A stretch of 64,000 nucleotides of DNA, taken from Litoribrevibacter albus. Its GTDB lineage: Bacteria > Pseudomonadota > Gammaproteobacteria > Pseudomonadales > Litoribrevibacteraceae. Location: assembly GCF_030159995.1 (NCBI RefSeq), contig NZ_BSNM01000014.1, positions 124,001 to 188,000 of the forward strand, given 5' to 3'. This document shows, one piece after another, positions 1 through 9,876 of the stretch (the stretch's first letter is position 1; each line of letters opens with the position of its first letter). Below the pieces are notes generated by a model. It saw only the letters and a list, made by a program, of their open reading frames with translations. It was not told the origin of the DNA and did not search any database. A program made the translations under genes and the position numbers.

Positions 1-1521
1 TGGGCGACGATTAAGGACGTGGATCGGGCGTTCATTGATACGCATCTAAACGACGATGCGATTCCGTCCACCAAAATTGAGTATCTGGTGGCGTCGAAGA
101 TTGCGGCGGGCACCATCAATGTCACGGTGGCGCTCGGTTCCGAGGGGATCATTCAGACCAATAATGGCGGGTATAAAGCCACATTAGGCGCGGTGGATTC
201 CGGCCAAGAAAATCCCTATATCTTCCACTTTTCCGACGGTAACGACATTCCGTTTTACATCGATTCGGCGGGCAATGCGTTTTTACGTGGGCGTATCGAG
301 GCGACGGAATTAGTGCTGTCCGATGGCTTTGTGTACAACAAAGATGATCTGAAAGGGGATAAGGGCGACGCTGGCGATAAGGGGGATCAAGGCGATCCAG
401 GAGCACCGGGTTTGCCAGGGGATAAAGGGGATCAAGGCGATCCAGGGGCACCGGGTTTGCCAGGGGACAAGGGTGATAAAGGGGATCAGGGCGATCCCGG
501 CGCGCCAGGGATGCCGGGTGCGGATGGCATGTTGCCCGCACCGGATGGGAATCCTGGGTTGTTCGCAAACAACAATTACATGGGTTACCACAACGGCTCG
601 ACTTGGCAAAGCTACATCGGGGCCGATGGTCGCTTGTATTTGACTGGCTCAGGGTCGGCGTCGTTCGACTGGAACCCAGTAAGTAACAGTCTGACCTTGC
701 AGGGCGCGACAATTGTCTCATCGAGCATAAAAACTTCATCGACCGGGGAGCGGGTCGAGATCAACGATTCAGACAATCGACTGCGGTTTTACAATGCCTC
801 TAATTATTTGGTGGCGCAGTTTGGTTTCGATACGTCCGACGGTCATAACACGGTGTTGTCGTTGACGCCGCCAGCGGGTCACCGAGCGATGCGCGTAAGC
901 ACTTCGGGTGAACAAGCTATGAACGTGTCGTCGGTTTACGACTACGCAACGGCGGCGTTTTTTAACTTCAGTGGTGAACAAGGTTCGTCAGCGGTTCAGG
1001 GGTCGCAAACCACGGGCGACGGTGTTGGGGTAAAGGCGCTGGGGCCGTCGGGAAAAATCGGTTTGGATGTCGCGCAAGGGGGGATTCACATTCAGCCGTC
1101 GGCCAAAAACTTGGCCAACCCGCAAAGCTCGATCAATGCGGAGTTGGTCGGGGCGGTGTCTCGCTTGATGTATAAGTTCGGCTCTGGAAGCACTGCGGCC
1201 GACTGGGGCACGGTGCCGGTGTTCTCATTGGAGGGGAGTTTCCCAACCCGGTTGCACGACAAAGCCAGTGGTTTTGTGTTGATCATGGGAACCTCGCTGA
1301 ACATGGCCCACGGTGCAGCGGTGGACAACTTCTATGGGGTAACCCTGAATGCCGTTTATGGGGCCTATTCCGGGGTGCTGGGTACCGATGCGCTGGCCGG
1401 TACCAGTGAATTTCGGATGAGCGCCAACACGAATAAAGTCACGATTCACCATGTGGCCAACGGTCACGCTCGCGAGGGCAGTTGTTGGTGGATGGTGGCA
1501 GGCAAAATCAACCCGATGTGA
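1..1521 (+). CDS. Phage tail-tip / central fibre protein with collagen-like repeats (5' end cut by window)
   Basis: The reading frame is open from base 1 and has no convincing start (the first GTG is at 19), so the N-terminus lies outside the window. The visible ~507 residues begin with a segment resembling the C-terminal part of lambda J-type host-specificity proteins. Then come 19 uninterrupted Gly-X-Y triplets (KGD, QGD, PGA, PGL, PGD), then a Gly/Ser/Asn-rich region typical of a trimeric fibre head, which would contact the receptor. Collagen-like triplets in phage tail proteins are known to form trimeric stalks. Composition is clearly GC-richer than the chromosomal core. The next gene, 42 bp downstream, is another tail fibre. 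It could belong to a prophage or to a lambda-tail (F-type) tailocin; the window cannot tell these apart. Confidence 0.75.
   Translation, partial: WATIKDVDRAFIDTHLNDDAIPSTKIEYLVASKIAAGTINVTVALGSEGIIQTNNGGYKATLGAVDSGQENPYIFHFSDGNDIPFYIDSAGNAFLRGRIEATELVLSDGFVYNKDDLKGDKGDAGDKGDQGDPGAPGLPGDKGDQGDPGAPGLPGDKGDKGDQGDPGAPGMPGADGMLPAPDGNPGLFANNNYMGYHNGSTWQSYIGADGRLYLTGSGSASFDWNPVSNSLTLQGATIVSSSIKTSSTGERVEINDSDNRLRFYNASNYLVAQFGFDTSDGHNTVLSLTPPAGHRAMRVSTSGEQAMNVSSVYDYATAAFFNFSGEQGSSAVQGSQTTGDGVGVKALGPSGKIGLDVAQGGIHIQPSAKNLANPQSSINAELVGAVSRLMYKFGSGSTAADWGTVPVFSLEGSFPTRLHDKASGFVLIMGTSLNMAHGAAVDNFYGVTLNAVYGAYSGVLGTDALAGTSEFRMSANTNKVTIHHVANGHAREGSCWWMVAGKINPM
352..522 (+). repeat. Collagen-like Gly-X-Y coding repeat
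   Basis: These 171 bases encode 19 consecutive Gly-X-Y triplets. At DNA level the block GATCAAGGCGATCCAGG, followed by a Pro-Gly-Ala-Pro-Gly coding stretch, recurs three times with near identity. Such a tract can expand or contract by slippage or recombination, so fibre stalk length may vary between strains. Confidence 0.85.
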
Positions 1522-1563
1522 TCACTCTTTCTTTCAGTTTCTTTTCTTCTAAACGGATTCTTT

Positions 1564-4359
1564 ATGGCGCAATACAATCAGGGCACGCTGGCGATCTCCA
1601 GCGGGGCCAGCACGGCCACAGGCAGCGGAACGAACTTCCTCGGAAACGTCGAATACGGCGATTATTTGTTGGTGTTCAATCAGTTTGGGCAATCGGTGCA
1701 CGTGGCGACTGTGACGGCGGCCACGTCGAACACGCAACTGACGTTCAGTCCGGCTTATCAGGGCAGTGATTTGGCGGGGGTGAGCTACGCCATCACCACC
1801 GACTTTACGGCGTTGAAGAATCTGGCGTTGCTGAACGACACCGACCTGGGGGCGGCGGCCTTGTTCAATCGTAACATGCTGGCAATGGAACAGGCGCTGA
1901 TCGATCAGGACGCCGTGTTAGCACAGGAGGCGGTGAAACACGCCGCTCCGTCGTCGGTGGAATTTGCCGTCCGTCGCCAAGCCAACCGAGAGCGGTACGG
2001 GGCGTCGCGGTTTGTGCATCTTGGTAAACATCGTGATGACTCTACTCATGTCCCCATTAAAGAAGGTTTATATTCTGTTCTTGATGACCCTAATGTACTC
2101 GGGATGGGTCGATCAGTAACAGCGACTGGTGATTCTGAAACTGATTATGCCGTTCTTCATGTCTCGGGTATTCTGTTTAATTTGTCTGCGAATGGTTTCG
2201 GTGATCCAGCAGCATTTAAACTAAAATTTTCTGATGCACCGGATGGAACAGTAACTTATGACAGTGCCACAGGTGCAGTCGTTCAACACGCGGATGCTGC
2301 TACGGCGTTTGCGGCTGAAACCACTACTAACAAAGTCGTGACTAAGCGTTACGACGTACCACTCTTTGAAGTGTTCAAGCGTGAAGTAACTATAGCGAGT
2401 GATGAAGTATATCCAAATGGCTTGATTCAATCTCAAGCGACAACGATGAATGGTATTGCTACTGCTAATGGGACTCGTCCAGCAAGCTATTATGCTGCGT
2501 TTGAAGGGGATACTGGTTCAGTTGGTAAATGCTTGAATTATTATTCTTTGTCTGAAGCGCAACAGGCAGTCGTTCTCGCTGATCCGTGGAACAATTTTGA
2601 ATTAGGTTCAGACGGTAAACTATACCAGTGGTGTTTGCGTCAGTTTACGGTTGATGGCGTTGGAAATGGTGAGCTGAGATTCTTATCAAGTACGGCGAGT
2701 AATGCTCAAAACTCACTGTTACGTCAAGCAACAGGGTCGATCACTAAACCGATTGCTCCACAGGGGGATTTTGACGACAGATTAGATCATTCCTCTATAG
2801 GTTTATATAACACAAATAATCGTACAGATTTGACCGTTGTAGATGAGTTTGATAATGGCGTCTTTGCTACCCGTAATATTGTTCGTGATGGTCGTGATTA
2901 TTCGAAAGCCGGTGTGGACGGTGAGTGTTATGCTCTGGTTTTAGGTCAGGTTAGTCGACTAAATCAAGGTGTGTACCACCCATCGTTTAATTCGCTTGGG
3001 TGTGGACGTGTTAGAAATTTGAGTGGTGATGTTGATAACGGCAGACTTTGGTATGACAGTGCAGGTTTCAACATGACAAATGCCGCGCAGTGCTTCACTG
3101 AGGTTACGGAAAATAATGGTAAGGGTAATATTTCCGGTAATTTATCCGGTCGCCCGGATGGTAAATTCTATGACGCTATCTATGCAAACGGACAGGGTGG
3201 TGTCATTGATATGCGGTTGGGCGGTAAATCGCTTAGTCGATTCGGAGATGATAAAGCCGCACTGTTGGCAGGTGATTTCCTGGGTCAAGAATACCTAGTC
3301 AAAACTGAAATTTTTGCAGGTAGCTTAACAGCCACTGGATCTAGTAAGAATATTTATATCACTGGTTCAGGTATGGGGCTGCTTCCGACAGTCGGCGATA
3401 TGTTTCACGTATATCGTAGTGACGGAAGTGTTCAAACGAGTACCGTCAGTTCTACAGGCGTTGACGGATGGATTTCAACTGACACGATTACTAATACTGA
3501 ATTAGTGACTCATGTGATTTTGACGTACACTACCGATCTCCCAGTATCAGGTGAATTTACGATGATAGATGTGATGGGTGATCCAGCAAACATCAAGAAT
3601 ACATCTGATTTAACAAACGGCTGGATAGGTGCTTGGATTCGTGACCTAACCGCTGGATCGTTACCCAGATCTTTGACACGTAAAGCGCTCTATTCTAACG
3701 CGATTAGTCAGTATACAAACGACAATGGTGCCAATTGGACAAACTCTTCATATTCGATTGATCCAATCAAAAATGAAACACCGAATGCTTCTCAATTAGA
3801 TGTGTACACGACTGTAATCACTTACACTGCTCACGCGAAAGTCACAACCCCAGTTAACCGCCTGCCTGTTTTGGGCGGTTATGACAGTATCAAAGATGTC
3901 ACTGCAATCAACTGGAAGGGTTATGGGAATAACATTCTATTTGAATCAATACTCGGGATGATTAATAAAAATTCTGATCCATCTGGTGAGATTTACCCGA
4001 CTGTCAAAATGATCCAGTCTGCATTAATTGACCGCAATCTAACTGTTACTGAAGCGGACTGGGGTAAACTTGATACAAACGTGGATCATGGTATTCAAAA
4101 ACACGAACCGCTTAACCTAATTCAGCCAAATAATGGAAATTCAGCACTTAAAGTGATGATGTATCCAGTGGTTGAGAATGGTCAACTGTTTATTGAAATT
4201 ATCTATAAACAGATGGTTCATAACGGTACATCTTGGGGTGACAACAATCAGATGTTAATTGCTGATGGTGATAACCTTGGAACCGATTTGAACGCAATAT
4301 CAATATCGTACGGCACACATAGAATCGGGCCAATTGGCTGGCCAGAGGGGGCGGCATAA
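1564..4359 (+). CDS. Phage tail fibre / tail spike protein, mosaic
   Basis: This 931-residue protein follows the tail-tip gene on the same strand. The first ~135 residues (MAQYNQGTLAISSGASTATG onward) resemble the N-terminal adaptor of tail fibres that dock on the tail tip. Near residues 140-160 comes a linker with ANRERYGASRFVHLGKHRD, of a kind that often joins adaptor to receptor-binding region in such fibres. The remaining ~770 residues are Asn/Thr/Gly/Asp-rich beta-type sequence without a recognised enzyme motif. Base composition drops abruptly from GC-rich to AT-rich at about 2010-2040 and returns to GC-rich at about 4320. The body therefore looks like a swapped receptor-binding module inserted between phage-like ends. 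The stop codon shares one base with the next start (TAATG), as expected for a fibre and its chaperone. The shine-dalgarno is weak. Confidence 0.8.
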   Translation: MAQYNQGTLAISSGASTATGSGTNFLGNVEYGDYLLVFNQFGQSVHVATVTAATSNTQLTFSPAYQGSDLAGVSYAITTDFTALKNLALLNDTDLGAAALFNRNMLAMEQALIDQDAVLAQEAVKHAAPSSVEFAVRRQANRERYGASRFVHLGKHRDDSTHVPIKEGLYSVLDDPNVLGMGRSVTATGDSETDYAVLHVSGILFNLSANGFGDPAAFKLKFSDAPDGTVTYDSATGAVVQHADAATAFAAETTTNKVVTKRYDVPLFEVFKREVTIASDEVYPNGLIQSQATTMNGIATANGTRPASYYAAFEGDTGSVGKCLNYYSLSEAQQAVVLADPWNNFELGSDGKLYQWCLRQFTVDGVGNGELRFLSSTASNAQNSLLRQATGSITKPIAPQGDFDDRLDHSSIGLYNTNNRTDLTVVDEFDNGVFATRNIVRDGRDYSKAGVDGECYALVLGQVSRLNQGVYHPSFNSLGCGRVRNLSGDVDNGRLWYDSAGFNMTNAAQCFTEVTENNGKGNISGNLSGRPDGKFYDAIYANGQGGVIDMRLGGKSLSRFGDDKAALLAGDFLGQEYLVKTEIFAGSLTATGSSKNIYITGSGMGLLPTVGDMFHVYRSDGSVQTSTVSSTGVDGWISTDTITNTELVTHVILTYTTDLPVSGEFTMIDVMGDPANIKNTSDLTNGWIGAWIRDLTAGSLPRSLTRKALYSNAISQYTNDNGANWTNSSYSIDPIKNETPNASQLDVYTTVITYTAHAKVTTPVNRLPVLGGYDSIKDVTAINWKGYGNNILFESILGMINKNSDPSGEIYPTVKMIQSALIDRNLTVTEADWGKLDTNVDHGIQKHEPLNLIQPNNGNSALKVMMYPVVENGQLFIEIIYKQMVHNGTSWGDNNQMLIADGDNLGTDLNAISISYGTHRIGPIGWPEGAA

Positions 4360-5078
4360 TGGAGCAATCGTATTTTTATCACGCAGACCCGGATACCGGG
4401 GAATTAACCCTCCGCGTCTTTACCGACCGAAAAACGTTCGATGATGTGATTCAGGTCTTTACTGAGTGCCGCCCGGTGGTGTCGCTGCGAAAGCATTTGG
4501 AACTGTGGCTGGAATCGGAACGATGGGCCTGGTTCGAGGATCATCAAGCCTGGTTGGCTGAGCAAGCCGAACTGGAGGCCCGCGCCGAGGCGGTCGAGCG
4601 AGCACGGGACGACGACGGCCAGTTTGTTTCTGACGATCCGGACACCTCTGAAAACGAAGCTTACCAGGGCGGGCAGTCGCCCGACCAGATACGGGCGCAG
4701 TTGCGGCCCGAGCCGGAGTATGTGGAGCCGTTGGTTACACAACTGAAACCCGTGTTGATGAGTTTGATTAATCGGCAATCTGAACACGCGCTGAAATTCA
4801 TTCGCGATCAATACCCGGATTACGAACAGTTATCGTGGGACAAGCAAGAACAGCAGGCCCGCGCCTGGTTTCTCGATAAAACCACGGAAACGCCCCTGGT
4901 CGATGCCATTGCCAATGCGCGTGGGATAGACAAACAAGAATTGTGTCAACGTATTATCGCCAAAGCGAATGCGTATGAATCCGAAGTGGGGGCGGTGATT
5001 GGTGAGCGGCAAGCGTTGGAGGATCGGGTGGTGGAGGCCGAAGATTGGAGTAGAGTTCTAGAAATAATCAGTGATTGA
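4359..5078 (+). CDS. Putative tail fibre assembly / chaperone protein
   Basis: This 239-residue acidic protein starts on the last base of the tail fibre stop codon, the usual place for a tail-fibre assembly chaperone. The N-terminal ~90 residues contain YFYHADPDTGELTLRVFTDR and are followed by a charged, probably flexible linker. The C-terminal ~75 residues carry TPLVDAIANARGIDKQEL and an Ala/Arg-rich helix (AKANAYESEVGAVIGERQAL). This C-terminal pattern is common in phage fibre-assembly proteins, where it is thought to bind the fibre tip. DNA is GC-rich until the last ~25 bases, where composition changes to AT-rich host-like sequence, so the final residues may derive from the integration junction. 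Specific family membership is inferred from pattern and position. Confidence 0.6.
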   Translation: MEQSYFYHADPDTGELTLRVFTDRKTFDDVIQVFTECRPVVSLRKHLELWLESERWAWFEDHQAWLAEQAELEARAEAVERARDDDGQFVSDDPDTSENEAYQGGQSPDQIRAQLRPEPEYVEPLVTQLKPVLMSLINRQSEHALKFIRDQYPDYEQLSWDKQEQQARAWFLDKTTETPLVDAIANARGIDKQELCQRIIAKANAYESEVGAVIGERQALEDRVVEAEDWSRVLEIISD

Positions 5079-5093
5079 TAATGATTATTTCTA
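5059..5093. repeat. 12-bp perfect inverted repeat straddling the phage/host junction
   Basis: TAGAAATAATCA (5059-5070) and TGATTATTTCTA (5082-5093) are perfect inverted copies around an 11-base loop that holds the stop codon of the last phage gene. There is no T-tract on either side, so it is not a standard terminator. It sits where base composition switches from phage-like to host-like. The stretch to 5273 is AT-rich, with no other feature recognised. Confidence 0.5.
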
Positions 5094-5273
5094 CTATTGG
5101 GGCTCTCCTGTTGCACAGTAAGTTGAGTGCCTCTGTGTTCGCTGTATTTGAATAAGAAGAGCTAAATTTTCTGTATTTTCCGTTGTAAAACACATTTGTA
5201 ACTATTTGATTTATAATGTTCTGTATTACTGATTTTACGCGCTTTGAAAGCGTCTCTTATTAATGGTAAGCTA

Positions 5274-5759
5274 TTGAAAAATAAAGAAAAATTAAGTGTT
5301 TTGTTTATATGCCTTGGGAATATCTGTCGTTCGCCAACCGCAGATGGAGTGTTTAGAAAGTTAGTAGCTGATGCACGTATCGATCATAAAGTGGTGGTTG
5401 ATTCTGCCGGAACCGCTGCGTGGCATATAGGCAAGTCCCCGGATTCGCGCTCACAAAGCTTTGCTCTTCGTCGAGGGTATGATCTTTCCGGGCTTAGAGC
5501 TCGTCAGGTTAATGAAGTGGACTTTGATACTTTTGATTTGCTCTTGGCGATGGATAGTGAAAACTATTCTAATTTGATGCAGTTATGTCCTAAAGGCTCG
5601 GAACATAAGGTTAAAAAATTATTGAGCTTTAGTTCGATTGCGCCTGATGAGGATGTCCCTGATCCTTATTATGGCGGTGATAAAGGGTTTGAGCAGGTAT
5701 TGGACTTAGTTGAGGATGCCTGTGATCAACTGCTGAAATATGTGAAGAGTGGTCTTTAA
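5274..5759 (+). CDS. Low-molecular-weight protein tyrosine phosphatase
   Basis: The ~161-residue product matches the LMW-PTP fold. The phosphate-binding loop is CLGNICRSPT (Cys-x5-Arg-Ser) near the N-terminus. The general-acid loop DPYYGGD lies ~35 residues from the C-terminus. In bacteria these enzymes remove phosphate from protein tyrosines, often on polysaccharide-export kinases, although no such kinase is visible here. There is no in-frame ATG ahead of the core. TTG 5274, after a weak GGTAAG, gives normal family length; TTG 5244 would add ten residues. In pseudomonads the gene sits between kdsB and murB. Here kdsB is replaced on the left by phage tail genes, and the poor start may reflect insertion close to the 5' end. 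murB follows after 3 bases. Confidence 0.85.
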   Translation: MKNKEKLSVLFICLGNICRSPTADGVFRKLVADARIDHKVVVDSAGTAAWHIGKSPDSRSQSFALRRGYDLSGLRARQVNEVDFDTFDLLLAMDSENYSNLMQLCPKGSEHKVKKLLSFSSIAPDEDVPDPYYGGDKGFEQVLDLVEDACDQLLKYVKSGL

Positions 5760-5762
5760 TTA

Positions 5763-6794
5763 GTGTCCCAGTTAGTTATTGAGAAAGATAAGAACCTAAA
5801 GGCGCTTAATACCTTTAGATTGCCTTCTGTTGCTCGGCAGTATGTGGAGCCTACAACGATTGATCAAGTTCAGGCTGTCTTTGACCTGATTCAGAAACAA
5901 AACTTGAATTATCTGGTTCTTGGAGGGGGGAGTAATGTTCTCTTCAAGAGCTCAGTTTTTGATGGCTTAATTGTTCATCCTGCGCTTATGGGTATCGACG
6001 TTGAAGAGTTTACTGAAGGTTTTCGGGTAAGTGCATCGGCTGGTGAAAACTGGCATAACTTTGTTCAGTTCTGTTTGTCACAAGGGATAGTAGGGCTGGA
6101 GAACTTATCTTTGATTCCTGGTTCTGTAGGGGCCTGTCCTGTTCAAAATATAGGTGCCTACGGAGTTGAGGTTGCTGAGTTTATTGAGTCTGTTACTTGC
6201 TTTGATCCTCAGTCGAACAGTGTTGTTCAGCTAACAGGGGAAGAGTGTCGGTTTGGTTATCGTGACAGTGTCTTCAAACGTAATAAAGCTCACTTAGTTA
6301 TTCTTAAGGTCAACTTTGTCTTCAATAAGGATCGTCCATTCTCGTTGGATTACAGTGATCTTGAACATCGGGTTGAGCGTGAATTAACTCAGAATGAAGG
6401 GAAGGATAAGGCGCGTATTATTTCTGATGTGATTTGTCAGATTCGTTCTGAGAAACTTCCTGATCCAGCTGAATTAGGTAATGCTGGCAGTTTCTTTAAA
6501 AATCCAATTGTTACCTCTGATAAATTTCATTCTATTAAAGAGAAATGTCCCGAGTTGGTTGCCTTCCCTTATGGTGATGATTACAAGCTTGCGGCGGGTT
6601 GGATGATTGATTTTCTGGGGTTCAAGGGAGCATCTGTAGGTGGCGCGAGTGTTCATGAAAAGCAGGCATTAGTTTTGGTTAATAAAACTGGCGATGCGAG
6701 TTCAGGAGATTTGTTTGCCTTGGTGAGCTTAATTCAAGCAAAAGTAAGCTCTGTATTCGGGGTGGAGTTGGAAATTGAACCAAAAGTAATCTAA
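5763..6794 (+). CDS. murB: UDP-N-acetylenolpyruvoylglucosamine reductase (MurB)
   Basis: MurB reduces UDP-GlcNAc-enolpyruvate to UDP-MurNAc with NADPH and FAD in the cytoplasm, the second committed step of peptidoglycan synthesis. The 343 residues match the length of the E. coli type I enzyme. The FAD-binding segment contains LGGGSNVLF and PGSVGACPVQNIGAYGVEV. The catalytic serine lies in GNAGSFFKNP, and the C-terminal Glu is in VELEIEPKVI. The start is GTG at 5763, three bases after the phosphatase stop, so the two are probably translationally coupled. It converges on rne across a strong bidirectional terminator. Confidence 0.96.
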   Translation: MSQLVIEKDKNLKALNTFRLPSVARQYVEPTTIDQVQAVFDLIQKQNLNYLVLGGGSNVLFKSSVFDGLIVHPALMGIDVEEFTEGFRVSASAGENWHNFVQFCLSQGIVGLENLSLIPGSVGACPVQNIGAYGVEVAEFIESVTCFDPQSNSVVQLTGEECRFGYRDSVFKRNKAHLVILKVNFVFNKDRPFSLDYSDLEHRVERELTQNEGKDKARIISDVICQIRSEKLPDPAELGNAGSFFKNPIVTSDKFHSIKEKCPELVAFPYGDDYKLAAGWMIDFLGFKGASVGGASVHEKQALVLVNKTGDASSGDLFALVSLIQAKVSSVFGVELEIEPKVI

Positions 6795-6853
6795 ACGCGA
6801 GTGAAATAGAAAGAACAAATAATATGGGAGCTAATCGTTTGTTCTCATAAATA

Positions 6854-6880
6854 AAAAGCCCAGCATTTAGCTGGGCTTTT
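6854..6880. terminator. Bidirectional terminator between murB and rne
   Basis: AAAAGCCCAGC, loop ATTTA, GCTGGGCTTTT: an 11-bp perfect stem with A/T tracts on both sides, between convergent murB and rne. Confidence 0.9.
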
Positions 6881-6909
6881 TAGTACCTGATTGTTCAAGA
6901 ATTACTTGG

Positions 6910-9876
6910 TTATTCAGGTGTTTTGTCGGTTTGAGCTTCCTGAGCTTGTTCACTCTGAGGTGACTCACTAGCAGTTGTTGCTGGCTCATTGGTTGCTTCT
7001 GCTGCTTTAGGGGCAGCTGCAGGCTCCGACGATGTAGATTCTGAAGATGACTCGGTTTTTGGTTGAGTCGTTTCTTTAATTTCTACGTCTTCCGCTGTTT
7101 GTGGAGCGGCGGCCTTACGTTGTGATCGACGAGGACGTGAAACAACCGGTTTGCTTTCTGCTTCTGGTTGTTTGGTTTCCAAAGAGCCTGAAGGAGATTC
7201 CAACTTAGTTGGAACAATCTTAGGTTGAGTTTCTTTGGTTGTTTCCGTCTTTTCAACAGGTGCAGGTATTTCTTCACCGCGAGCTTTTGCTTCTGCTACT
7301 GCTTTGCGGCGTTGGCTTCGGCGCGCCTTTTGAGGTGCTTTAGGTGCCTCAGCTTTGCTGTCAGCATCTGCAGTATTTTGCTCCGCTTGGGTTGCCTTGT
7401 TATTCGCAGCAGGTTCCGCAGGCTTGCTATCAACAGGAGTTGAAGTCTTCTCTGATTTAGACTTTTCTTCCTCTGCTGCAAGCGTTAAAGAAAGCTGTTC
7501 TTCGTTAAGTTTTTCAACTTTCTTCTCACTCTCTTTCTTGTCAGCTACTTTTGCTGGAGCTTTTGGCTCGTCAGCTTTAGCCGTTTCAACTTGAGTTTCT
7601 GCTTGAAGATTGCTTACTTTTTCTTCGGCTTTCTTCCAGACGTTGTCAGCTTTTGCTTCAACTGATGACTCTGGTTTTTTGCTCTCAGTGTCAGCAGCTA
7701 CAGGCTTGCTGTCAGTCTTTGGTTGAGGAGCCTTGTTTTGCTGAGGCTTCTCTGTTTTTACCGCTGATTCTGATGGCTGTTTAGATTGAATCTGGTCTTT
7801 TTGTTCAGGAGCGTTTGTTGATTCCTGAGATTGACGCTGTTCTCTCTTTGGTGATTGATTCTTGCGACGCTGGGCATTGCTGTTTCTGTTGCGACGGCGA
7901 GGCTGTTTGTCATCACTCTTAGGGTTATCAGACTTTTGAGTTTCAGTCGTTTGAGCTTGTTTCGCTTTAGGCTGCTCCTCATTACGCTTTTTAGCGTTGC
8001 GATCCTGAGGCTTGTCAGCTGTGCGAGCAGGCTTGCGCTCATTTTGATCTGAACTCTTATTGCCTCTGTTATCAGAACCACGTTTTTGTTGAGCGCCTTT
8101 GTTAGTGTTGCGCTTGTTGTCTTGTGGTTTTCGCTTGTTTGGTTGTTTGCGTACTTGAGGCTTTTCTTCTGGCTGTTCTTCTTCGTTCTTGAAGAGGCCG
8201 CTGAAGCTCGCGGAAAGGCGGGCAAAGAAGCCTTCTTTTTTGCCTTCAGTTTGTGCCGCCGTAGGTGCAGGAGAGGAGTGTACTACTGACTTCACTGCTG
8301 CTTCTGTTTTTACAATTGCTTTAGGTGTTGTTGCTTCAACCACTTCAGGGGTTGGGGCATCAGGAATCATAGCAATAGTTGATTCATTCCGAGTTTCTGC
8401 AATGTGATCATCACGCAGGCGAATAACCTCGTATTTCGGTGTTTCCATATATTGGTTCGGTACGATCAGAACCTTCACACCTTGTTCTTTCTCAATACGA
8501 AGAAGTTGCTTACGCTTTTCGTTGGTTAGATAGGTACCTACCGAAATAGGAACAATGGCTCTAACTTCAGACGTGCGTTCTTTAAATGCTTCTTCTTGAA
8601 TCAGACGCATAATGGATAATGCTAGTGATTCTGTGTCGCGGATGGTTCCGTGGCCGTTACAGCGAGGGCATACAATGCCTGATGTTTCGCCTAGTGATGG
8701 GCGTAAACGCTGACGGGACATTTCCAGAAGACCGAATCGAGAGATGCGACCCACTTGTACACGAGCACGATCCATTTCAAGTGCTTCACGTAAACGGTTC
8801 TCAACTTCGCGTTGGTTGCGGCTCTGAAGCATGTCGATGAAATCGATAACAATCAAACCACCCATATCGCGAAGACGAAGTTGGCGTGCAATTTCATCTG
8901 CAGCTTCAAGGTTTGTCATTAATGCGGTTTCTTCGATGTCTCCGCCTTTGGTTGCACGGGCAGAGTTGATGTCGATAGAAACTAATGCTTCAGTCGGGTC
9001 AATTACAATTGAACCGCCAGATGGCAATTTAACTTCACGTTGGAACGCAGTTTCGATCTGGGTTTCAATCTGGTAGCGGTTAAACAGAGGTACCGCGTCA
9101 TCGTATAGCTTAATTTTGTTCGAATAATGTGGCATTACCTGGTTAATGAAGGTAACGGCATCGTTATGTACAGAGCGATTATCGATCAAGACTTCACCAA
9201 TGTCTTTTCTCAAGTAGTCGCGGATAGCACGGATGATAACGTTACTTTCCTGATAAATTAGGAAAGGTGCTTCACGGTCTTCTGATGCAGACTTGATGGT
9301 ATCCCAGATCGTGGTTAGGTAATTTAAATCCCACTGAAGGTCTTCAGTGCTACGACCAACACCAGCAGTGCGAACGATAACGCCCATATCGCGTGGTACT
9401 TCAAGGCCAGACATAGCATCACGAAGTTGAGCCCGATCATCGCCTTCAATACGACGAGAAATACCGCCGGCACGTGGGTTGTTTGGCATTAATACTAGGT
9501 AGCGACCAGCAAGTGAAATAAAGGTTGTGAGGGCTGCACCTTTGTTGCCGCGCTCTTCTTTATCTACCTGAACAATAACTTCTTGGCCTTCTTGAAGAAG
9601 TTCTTTGATGTTTAAACGCTGTCCGCGCTCTGGTTTGCTAGTGAAATATTCTTTTGAAATTTCTTTCAGAGGAAGGAAACCGTGTCTTTCAGCGCCGAAG
9701 TCAACAAATGCAGCTTCAAGACTTGGTTCGATTCGGGTGATTTTCCCTTTGTAGATATTCGCTTTTTTTTGTTCGCGAGTTCCAGATTCAATATCTAGAT
9801 CGTATAGGCGTTGGCCGTCAACAAGAGCAACACGCAACTCTTCTGGATGAGTCGCGTTAATTAGCATTCTCTTCAT
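6910..9876 (-). CDS. rne: Ribonuclease E
   Basis: This is the endoribonuclease core of the RNA degradosome, acting in mRNA decay and in rRNA and tRNA processing at the inner membrane. The 988 residues begin [21 protein letters not shown]. An S1 domain covers about 35-120, followed by the RNase H-like and 5'-sensor regions. The DNase I-like catalytic region has Asp302 ([10 protein letters not shown]) and Asp345 (LIVIDFIDM). The zinc link is CPRCNGHG with Cys403 and Cys406. From about 500 onward the protein is the expected low-complexity scaffold, very rich in Lys, Gln, Glu, Ala and Pro. It contains arginine-rich patches ([25 protein letters not shown] and [10 protein letters not shown]), probably RNA- or partner-binding. 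The ~480-bp gap to the divergent rluC is consistent with a long autoregulatory 5' leader, as in E. coli. Confidence 0.96.
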   Translation of the reverse strand: MKRMLINATHPEELRVALVDGQRLYDLDIESGTREQKKANIYKGKITRIEPSLEAAFVDFGAERHGFLPLKEISKEYFTSKPERGQRLNIKELLQEGQEVIVQVDKEERGNKGAALTTFISLAGRYLVLMPNNPRAGGISRRIEGDDRAQLRDAMSGLEVPRDMGVIVRTAGVGRSTEDLQWDLNYLTTIWDTIKSASEDREAPFLIYQESNVIIRAIRDYLRKDIGEVLIDNRSVHNDAVTFINQVMPHYSNKIKLYDDAVPLFNRYQIETQIETAFQREVKLPSGGSIVIDPTEALVSIDINSARATKGGDIEETALMTNLEAADEIARQLRLRDMGGLIVIDFIDMLQSRNQREVENRLREALEMDRARVQVGRISRFGLLEMSRQRLRPSLGETSGIVCPRCNGHGTIRDTESLALSIMRLIQEEAFKERTSEVRAIVPISVGTYLTNEKRKQLLRIEKEQGVKVLIVPNQYMETPKYEVIRLRDDHIAETRNESTIAMIPDAPTPEVVEATTPKAIVKTEAAVKSVVHSSPAPTAAQTEGKKEGFFARLSASFSGLFKNEEEQPEEKPQVRKQPNKRKPQDNKRNTNKGAQQKRGSDNRGNKSSDQNERKPARTADKPQDRNAKKRNEEQPKAKQAQTTETQKSDNPKSDDKQPRRRNRNSNAQRRKNQSPKREQRQSQESTNAPEQKDQIQSKQPSESAVKTEKPQQNKAPQPKTDSKPVAADTESKKPESSVEAKADNVWKKAEEKVSNLQAETQVETAKADEPKAPAKVADKKESEKKVEKLNEEQLSLTLAAEEEKSKSEKTSTPVDSKPAEPAANNKATQAEQNTADADSKAEAPKAPQKARRSQRRKAVAEAKARGEEIPAPVEKTETTKETQPKIVPTKLESPSGSLETKQPEAESKPVVSRPRRSQRKAAAPQTAEDVEIKETTQPKTESSSESTSSEPAAAPKAAEATNEPATTASESPQSEQAQEAQTDKTPE

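Noticed and set aside
149-739. Antisense open frames across the collagen-like region
   Set aside because: They arise from the repeated GC-rich codons of the tail-tip gene; there is no start signal or plausible protein pattern (Pro/Arg/Leu runs).
7083-8289. Several plus-strand and shifted minus-strand frames over the 3' half of rne
   Set aside because: By-products of the low-complexity Lys/Gln/Glu/Ala-rich scaffold of RNase E.
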